Shown one piece after another: positions 58,946-64,000 of a stretch of 64,000 bases of DNA. Made by a program: the position numbers and the translations under genes. This DNA is from Mesosutterella faecium. GTDB lineage: Bacteria; Pseudomonadota; Gammaproteobacteria; Burkholderiales; Burkholderiaceae_F. The notes under the pieces were generated by a model that made no database searches, had not been told where the DNA came from, and was given only the letters and a program-made list of their open reading frames with translations. How positions within the stretch are numbered: the stretch's first letter is position 1; every line of letters starts with the position of its first letter. Where the stretch lies: contig NZ_JAKZJU020000001.1 of the NCBI RefSeq assembly GCF_022809315.2, positions 434,001-498,000 of the forward strand. The letters run 5' to 3'.

Positions 58946-61237
58946 TCAGCCCCTTTTCTGAAACACCTTCCTGAAGGCCTCCGCCATGGAGCCTTCAGGC
59001 CGCCCGCGCTGCGGGGAGCCCGGCCTCCTGCCGCGCGCGGCTCCTGCGGCAGAAGGCGCGCCGGCGGAGCGCTGCTTCATGGAAAGGGCGATCCGGCGGC
59101 GCTCCGCATCCACGTCCAGCACCCGCACCTTCACGATCTGCCCGACCCGGACCACCGCTGCCGGATCCTTGACGAAGGAGTCGGAAAGCTCGGAGATATG
59201 CACCAGACCGTCCTGGTGGACCCCGATATCGACAAAGGCGCCAAAGGCCGTGACATTGCTCACGACGCCCTCGAGCGTCATGCCCGGCCGGAGGTCCGAG
59301 ATCTCCTCGACCCCTTCTGCGAATCTGGCCGTGACGAAGTCCGGCCGGGGATCCCGCCCCGGCTTCTCCAGCTCGCTGAAAATGTCCTTGATCGTGGGCA
59401 GGCCGAAACGCTCGGTTACGAAATCCGCAGCCCTCAGCCTGCGCAGCGCGTCATGGTTGCCGATGAGCGACTCGAGACTGAGGCCCGACCGCGAGGCGAT
59501 CAGCCGGGCCAGCGGATAGGCCTCCGGATGCACCGCCGAGGCGTCCAGCGGATTGACTGCTCCGGGAATGCGCAGGAAACCCGCCGCGAGCTCGAACGTC
59601 TTCTGTCCAAGCCCGGGGACCTGCAGCAGCTGCTCCCTGCTCTGAAAGGCTCCGTGGCTGTCGCGCCACTGCACCACGGAGCGGGCTGTCCGGGAGTTCA
59701 GGCCCGACACCCGGGCCAGGAGCATCGGGCTCGCAGTGTTGAGATCCACGCCGACTGAATTGACGCAGTCCTCCACAACGGCATCCAGCTTTCTCGCCAG
59801 GCTGGCCTGATTCACGTCATGCTGATACTGACCTACGCCAATCGCCTTGGGGTCGATCTTCACCAGCTCCGCGAGCGGATCCTGGAGCCTGCGGGCAATC
59901 GACACCGCTCCCCTGAAGCTCACGTCCATGTCCGGGAACTCTTCCGCAGCCAGTTCGCTGGCGGAGTAGACGCTGGCCCCCGCCTCGCTCACGACGACTT
60001 TGGCCATATGCAGCTCCGGGTGCTGCCGCAGCAGTTCGCCGGCCAGACGGTCCGTTTCGCGGGAAGCCGTCCCATTTCCAATGCTGATGAGGCGGGGCCG
60101 GTACTTCAGGGCAAGGCGGTACAGCGCCTCAAGGGCTCCCTTTCTGTCGTTTTTCGGCGGGAACGGATAGATCACCGCCGTAGCCTGGACCGCACCCGTG
60201 TCAGAAATGACGGCCACCTTCACGCCCGTCCGTATTCCGGGATCCAGCCCGATGACGCCTTTGCGGCCGGCAGGCGCCGAGAGCAGCAGGTTCTGCAGAT
60301 TGGAGCCGAAAACGGCTATGGCCTTTTCCTCCGCACCCTCCCTCAGCTTCTGGAAAAGCTCGGTCTCGAGCGCCGTGAGGCACTTGACCCTCCAGGTCCA
60401 GCGGCAGACGCCCATCAGCCAGTCTTCAGAGGGCCGCCCCGAGAACGTGATGCCCTCCTGTTCGGCGATCATTGCCTGGCACGGATGAGGCCTTGTCTCC
60501 TCCAGGTCCTCCGGCAGAGCCACCCTGACCGAGAGGATCCCCTCGGAGCGGCCGCGGAAAATAGCGAGAACCCGGTGCGAAGGCACCTCTGGCAGCGGCT
60601 CCCTGAAATGAAAGTAATCCTCATACTTTTGACCTTCCCGCTCCTTTCCCTCGATGACCTCGGAGCAGAGATCCGCTGTTTTCCAAAGATAAGCTCTCAG
60701 TTTTCCAACGAGCTCCGCATCGGTCGAGAACTTATCGGCCAGGATGTCCCTGGCGCCGTCAAGCGCCGAAGCGGCGTCAGGAAAAGCCTCGGAAAGATAC
60801 GCCGCAGCCTCTGCCTCCGGGACCAGCCGGGGATCGGCGAACAGTTTTTCTGCAAGGGGCTCCAGCCCAGCCTCGCGGGCCTTCTGCGCCCGCGTGTGCC
60901 TTCTGGGCCGGAACGGCAGGTACAGGTCTTCAAGCCGCTGCTTGCTCCCGGCCGAAAGAATCTGTTCCTGCAGTTGCGGCGTAAGCCGGCCCTGCTGCCG
61001 GATGGAGTCAAGGATGACTCCCCGGCGCTCCTCCAGCTCCTTCAGGTAGAGAAGGCGCTCTTCGAGCGCCCGCAGCTGCGTGTCATCGAGACCGCCTGTC
61101 GCCTCCTTCCTGTAGCGGGCGATGAACGGAACCGTCGCGCCTTTCTCCAGCAGAGAGACTGCGGCCGCGGCCTGCGCCGGCCCGCAGTGGATTTCAGAGG
61201 CAATGACGGATGCAATTTTGCTGAGAAGATTTTCCAT
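58946..61237 (-). CDS. tex: Tex-family RNA-binding transcription accessory protein
   Basis: 763 residues from MENLLSKIASVIASEIHCGP. Domains in order: N-terminal helical region (LLEKGATVPFIARYRKEATG at about 30-50), YqgF-like ribonuclease fold (IGLDPGIRTGVKVAVISDTG), helix-hairpin-helix repeats (VGVDLNTASPMLLARVSGLN) and a C-terminal S1 domain (VVSNVTAFGAFVDIGVHQDG). Tex binds nucleic acid and affects transcription and stress tolerance. It follows a small SRPBCC-like gene by 40 bases. The start has no strong ribosome-binding site. Confidence 0.95.
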   Translation of the reverse strand: MENLLSKIASVIASEIHCGPAQAAAAVSLLEKGATVPFIARYRKEATGGLDDTQLRALEERLLYLKELEERRGVILDSIRQQGRLTPQLQEQILSAGSKQRLEDLYLPFRPRRHTRAQKAREAGLEPLAEKLFADPRLVPEAEAAAYLSEAFPDAASALDGARDILADKFSTDAELVGKLRAYLWKTADLCSEVIEGKEREGQKYEDYFHFREPLPEVPSHRVLAIFRGRSEGILSVRVALPEDLEETRPHPCQAMIAEQEGITFSGRPSEDWLMGVCRWTWRVKCLTALETELFQKLREGAEEKAIAVFGSNLQNLLLSAPAGRKGVIGLDPGIRTGVKVAVISDTGAVQATAVIYPFPPKNDRKGALEALYRLALKYRPRLISIGNGTASRETDRLAGELLRQHPELHMAKVVVSEAGASVYSASELAAEEFPDMDVSFRGAVSIARRLQDPLAELVKIDPKAIGVGQYQHDVNQASLARKLDAVVEDCVNSVGVDLNTASPMLLARVSGLNSRTARSVVQWRDSHGAFQSREQLLQVPGLGQKTFELAAGFLRIPGAVNPLDASAVHPEAYPLARLIASRSGLSLESLIGNHDALRRLRAADFVTERFGLPTIKDIFSELEKPGRDPRPDFVTARFAEGVEEISDLRPGMTLEGVVSNVTAFGAFVDIGVHQDGLVHISELSDSFVKDPAAVVRVGQIVKVRVLDVDAERRRIALSMKQRSAGAPSAAGAARGRRPGSPQRGRPEGSMAEAFRKVFQKRG

Positions 61238-61277
61238 TTTTTCAATATCGCGGGCAGGGCCTGAGGCAGCGGAGCGC

Positions 61278-61721
61278 TCAGGCGGCCGACAGCTTTTGGG
61301 CGATGAGGCGGACGAGCCCCTGATCCTTGTTTCGATAAGCTTCGTTGCGAAGCTGCAGAATCCGCGGCGTTTCAAAAGACTGGGGAGTTTCCTGGCTGTA
61401 TGTGAAGCGAAACCTCACCCCCTCGGCGGTTTCCTCGATGTCAATCTCCTGCCAGCTGCGGGGCCATTCCCGGCTCGCGGCCACGTGAATTTCCAAGTGC
61501 CCGTCCGGCTGCAGGAAAACATGGTCTTCGACGCTGACGGCCCCGAAGTTCTTCACCCTGCGCAGCCAGCGGTTTCCGTCCTCCGAAGTGAACTCATGGA
61601 CCTCTGAGCCCTCGCAGCCCGGCAGGAGCAGGTCCGGATGCCTGGCAAAATGCTCCAGCGCCTCCCAGGACCGGCTCTTCCCGACCCCCTTCAGTTCTAT
61701 TGAGTGTGAAAAAACCTTCAT
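61278..61721 (-). CDS. Small SRPBCC/DUF1857-like protein
   Basis: 147 residues from MKVFSHSIELKGVGKSRSWE. The pattern LEHFARHPDLLLPGCEGSEV and the alternating strands resemble the DUF1857 group of START-like ligand-binding proteins. There is no signal peptide or catalytic motif. It lies between aapM (31 bases upstream) and tex (40 bases downstream) on the same strand; the context gives no functional hint. Confidence 0.6.
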   Translation of the reverse strand: MKVFSHSIELKGVGKSRSWEALEHFARHPDLLLPGCEGSEVHEFTSEDGNRWLRRVKNFGAVSVEDHVFLQPDGHLEIHVAASREWPRSWQEIDIEETAEGVRFRFTYSQETPQSFETPRILQLRNEAYRNKDQGLVRLIAQKLSAA

Positions 61722-61752
61722 TTTTCTGATCGTGCCTTCTTCCACCCCGGGT

Positions 61753-62820
61753 TCAGGCGCGCACCGTACCGCGCTTTATTCTTTTCTCAAGCCACTGGCT
61801 GTACCAGGACATCAGGAAAGAGGTGACGAAATAAATGAACCCTACGAAAAGATACCCGATGCCAAAAAACTCCCTCCAGACGGGATCTCCGAGCGCGAGT
61901 CTCAGGCTTCCGAGGAGATCATACATGGACACGACCGTCACCAGCGAGGTGTCCATGAAGGTCGACAGCAGGCTGTTGACAAAGGCCGGTATCACGGCCG
62001 CCAGGGCCTGAGGCAGCAGCACGTACAGGTAAGCCTGGAGCCTTGAAAGTCCCAGGGACTCCGCCGCCGCCATCTGAGCGGGCGGAATGGCCTGCAGCCC
62101 GCCGCGCACGGTCTCTGCCATATAGGCGGCCTGGAACAGAACAATGCCCACAGCCACCCGCCAGAAAGTCGAGGACTCTGAGCCCGCGGGCATCAGCAGC
62201 GGGAACACGAAAGCCGCGACAAACAGCACGGTGATCAGAGGAACTCCGCGAACCAGCTCGATATAGGCCGTGCACAGGTTGCGGACCAGCGGCAGTTCGG
62301 ATCGCCTTCCGAGGGCCAGCAGGATGCCGATGGGCGCCGAGGCCGTCATGCCGATCAGCGTGAGCATCACGGTAAGCGGCAGGCCGCCCCAGGAATCGGA
62401 ATCAACCTCCTCGAGCCCCCAGACGCCGCCGTACATCAGTGCAAAGAAAACGGCCAGGGAAGCTGCCCACCCCGCAATAAGGAAGCGCACGCCCTTCCTG
62501 TTCCAGAACTGTGGCAGGGCCGTGAGCACGAGCATCACAAGAATGATGGCCATGCCGACGGCCGGCCTCCACTGCTCCTCGTAAGGGAAGCGGCCAAAAA
62601 TGATCAGGCGCCACTTCTCGGCGATGAACCCCCAGCAGGCGCCGGACGCCCGGTGGCAGGCCTCTGCGTCCGCCCGAAACACCGCATCGGCCAGCCCCCA
62701 CTGGGCAAAGCGCCACAGCAAGACGGCGCCGATCAGAACGCCAAGCAGGGTCGCGCCCGCCGAGAGCCACCCGGCGGGACCGCGCACCGTCCGCGCAGAA
62801 AGAAAGTTCAGTGTCTTCAT
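61753..62820 (-). CDS. Polar amino-acid ABC transporter permease (AapM-like)
   Basis: 355 residues with about eight hydrophobic segments. The inner-membrane permease signature AAAESLGLSRLQAYLYVLLP is in the C-terminal half, and TAYIELVRGVPLITVLFVAA is the family's start of the permease domain. The N-terminal insertion (segments up to about residue 140) is typical of AapM rather than of short HisM-type permeases. It overlaps the aapQ-like gene by four bases (ATGA). No ATPase gene follows. Confidence 0.88.
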   Translation of the reverse strand: MKTLNFLSARTVRGPAGWLSAGATLLGVLIGAVLLWRFAQWGLADAVFRADAEACHRASGACWGFIAEKWRLIIFGRFPYEEQWRPAVGMAIILVMLVLTALPQFWNRKGVRFLIAGWAASLAVFFALMYGGVWGLEEVDSDSWGGLPLTVMLTLIGMTASAPIGILLALGRRSELPLVRNLCTAYIELVRGVPLITVLFVAAFVFPLLMPAGSESSTFWRVAVGIVLFQAAYMAETVRGGLQAIPPAQMAAAESLGLSRLQAYLYVLLPQALAAVIPAFVNSLLSTFMDTSLVTVVSMYDLLGSLRLALGDPVWREFFGIGYLFVGFIYFVTSFLMSWYSQWLEKRIKRGTVRA

Positions 62821-64000
62821 GCGGCCGCTCCTGTCCGCATGAAATGCGCGTTAACCACGTTCATGATGACGGACGTAATGAGGTTCAACAGCAGGTACAC
62901 CAGCATGATGAGGCAGATCATTTCGAGGGCCTGCCCGGTGGTATTGATGGAGGTGTTGCCAATGCATACGACATCGGGATAACCGATGACCACAGCAAGA
63001 GAGGAATTCTTCGTGAGGTTCATGAACTGGCTGGACAAGGGCGGAATGGCCAGCTTCATGGCCTGCGGGAAAATGACGTAGCTCGAGGTCTGGAGCGGAG
63101 ACAGGCCCAGCGCGAGTCCCGCGTCCCACTGCCCGATGCCAACAGACTGAATCCCGGCCCGGATGACCTCCGCGATGGAGGCGGACGAAAAAAGGGTGAG
63201 CCCGAGCCAAAGAGCCAGGAACTCCGGTGTCAGGGATCCGCCGCCCTCAACAAGGAAGCCGTTGACGGCCGGATGGCTCCAGCCCTGCAGCTGCCCGCAG
63301 ATGGCCCAGACCAGGAACGCCGTGAGGAAAAAGACCCCGAACGCCGCAAGCCAGGCTACCAGAAAGGTAGAAGCCCTCAGAACGATGCGGCGCGTGAGCA
63401 CCGCAGCGGCCAGACCGGCAAGCAGCCCCGCGAGGCAGGCCGCCGTGTTGTGGACCGGCACGGCGAACTGCAGCCCCGCCTTATCGAGGGTGAGCCACGC
63501 ATCCGAACCGACCGCGGCCTCCATGTCCGGCAGCAGCTCCGTAATCACCGTGTAAATAGCGAGCAGCCCCACGATCAGGGGGATGTTGCGATAAAGCTCC
63601 ACATGCGCCCAGCCTAAAAAATGGACAACCGGCTGGCGCGAAATCTTCATAAAGGCGACGACGATGCCCAGGATTGTGGCGGTAAAAATGCTGACGACAG
63701 CCACTTTCAGAGTGTTGAGGATCCCCACGGTGAAGGCTCTCAGAAAAGAGTCCGATGAGCTGAAGGGGATCAGCGACTCTCCGATCTCAAAGCCCGCCGG
63801 ATGGCTTAGGAAACCGAATCCGTTCTGAATGTTCCTGGCGGCCAGGTTTTCAGAGACATTGGACGCGAGGAGAAGGAAAAACGCCAGGAGGCCCCCCGCG
63901 ATGGCCAGCTGTATCACAGCCTCCCTGAACTTTCTGATCTGCTGTCTGCGGCGCCAGGCGGCGTCTCCGTAGGGCGGCTCTGCTTTTTTGTAACCGAACA
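62817..64000 (-). CDS. Polar amino-acid ABC transporter permease (AapQ-like), 5'-truncated by the window edge
   Basis: At least 393 codons are visible; the frame stays open to base 64000, with FGYKKAEPPYGDAAWRRRQQ before the first hydrophobic segment. A GTG at 63917 is internal to the predicted protein and is unlikely to be the start. The permease signature GLSPLQTSSYVIFPQAMKLA and VELYRNIPLIVGLLAIYTVI are present, and the RNIQNGFGFLSHPAGFEIG segment matches AapQ. The binding protein (aapJ) probably lies beyond the window. Confidence 0.88.
   Translation of the reverse strand, partial: FGYKKAEPPYGDAAWRRRQQIRKFREAVIQLAIAGGLLAFFLLLASNVSENLAARNIQNGFGFLSHPAGFEIGESLIPFSSSDSFLRAFTVGILNTLKVAVVSIFTATILGIVVAFMKISRQPVVHFLGWAHVELYRNIPLIVGLLAIYTVITELLPDMEAAVGSDAWLTLDKAGLQFAVPVHNTAACLAGLLAGLAAAVLTRRIVLRASTFLVAWLAAFGVFFLTAFLVWAICGQLQGWSHPAVNGFLVEGGGSLTPEFLALWLGLTLFSSASIAEVIRAGIQSVGIGQWDAGLALGLSPLQTSSYVIFPQAMKLAIPPLSSQFMNLTKNSSLAVVIGYPDVVCIGNTSINTTGQALEMICLIMLVYLLLNLITSVIMNVVNAHFMRTGAAA

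Overview
The window looks like chromosomal DNA of a betaproteobacterium of the Burkholderiales, most likely the gut-associated Sutterellaceae (Sutterella/Parasutterella type). The grounds are fairly high GC, proteobacterial ribosomal protein sequences, a tRNA-Tyr/Gly/Thr-tufB-tRNA-Trp-secE-nusG order, and microaerobic/anaerobic metabolism (cytochrome bd, a 2-oxoacid:ferredoxin-type oxidoreductase). The family is an inference; no 16S gene is present.

1-2066: the end of engB, then hemB, convergent with hslR. 2172-35631 (all minus strand): an almost continuous translation/transcription block. In the direction of transcription it runs tRNA-Tyr, -Gly, -Thr, tuf copy 2, tRNA-Trp, secE, nusG, rplK, rplA, rplJ, rplL, rpoB, rpoC; then rpsL, rpsG, fusA, tuf copy 1; then rpsJ, rplC-D-W-B, rpsS, rplV, rpsC, rplP, rpmC, rpsQ; then rplN-X-E, rpsN, rpsH, rplF-R, rpsE, rpmD, rplO, secY; then rpmJ, rpsM, rpsK, rpsD, rpoA, rplQ. 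Gene order is classical but the block is cut by readable promoters and terminator-like hairpins: before rpsL, rpsJ, rplC, rplN, rpmJ and rplK, and between rpsD and rpoA. infA is missing from its usual place between secY and rpmJ.

35704-45512: a small membrane protein of unknown function, folE2, then argS, a SPOR-domain protein, a DsbA-like oxidoreductase with a Tat-like signal and an SDR enzyme on the plus strand; recQ and sstT on the minus strand; and a Tet-type MFS transporter. 45604-50139 (minus): a four-gene 2-oxoacid:acceptor oxidoreductase operon (gamma, alpha, beta and a fused flavin/4Fe-4S subunit). 50431-54198 (plus): a DUF1801 protein and a compact cydP-cydA-cydB-cydX operon for cytochrome bd.

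54290-55778: a 1.49-kb IS3-family (IS150-like) element that has landed in the loop of a rho-independent terminator hairpin between cydX and prfC, leaving the two complementary arms 1.5 kb apart. 55812-64000: prfC, a RutG/UraA-type permease, tex, a small SRPBCC/DUF1857-like protein, and aapM plus a 5'-truncated aapQ of a polar amino-acid ABC transporter.

No CRISPR array, rRNA operon, prophage or toxin-antitoxin locus was seen. The most unusual content is regulatory architecture (promoters embedded in inverted repeats, a split S10/spc operon, the IS in a terminator) and the flavin-fused oxidoreductase subunit. I did not find a clearly novel multi-gene system.
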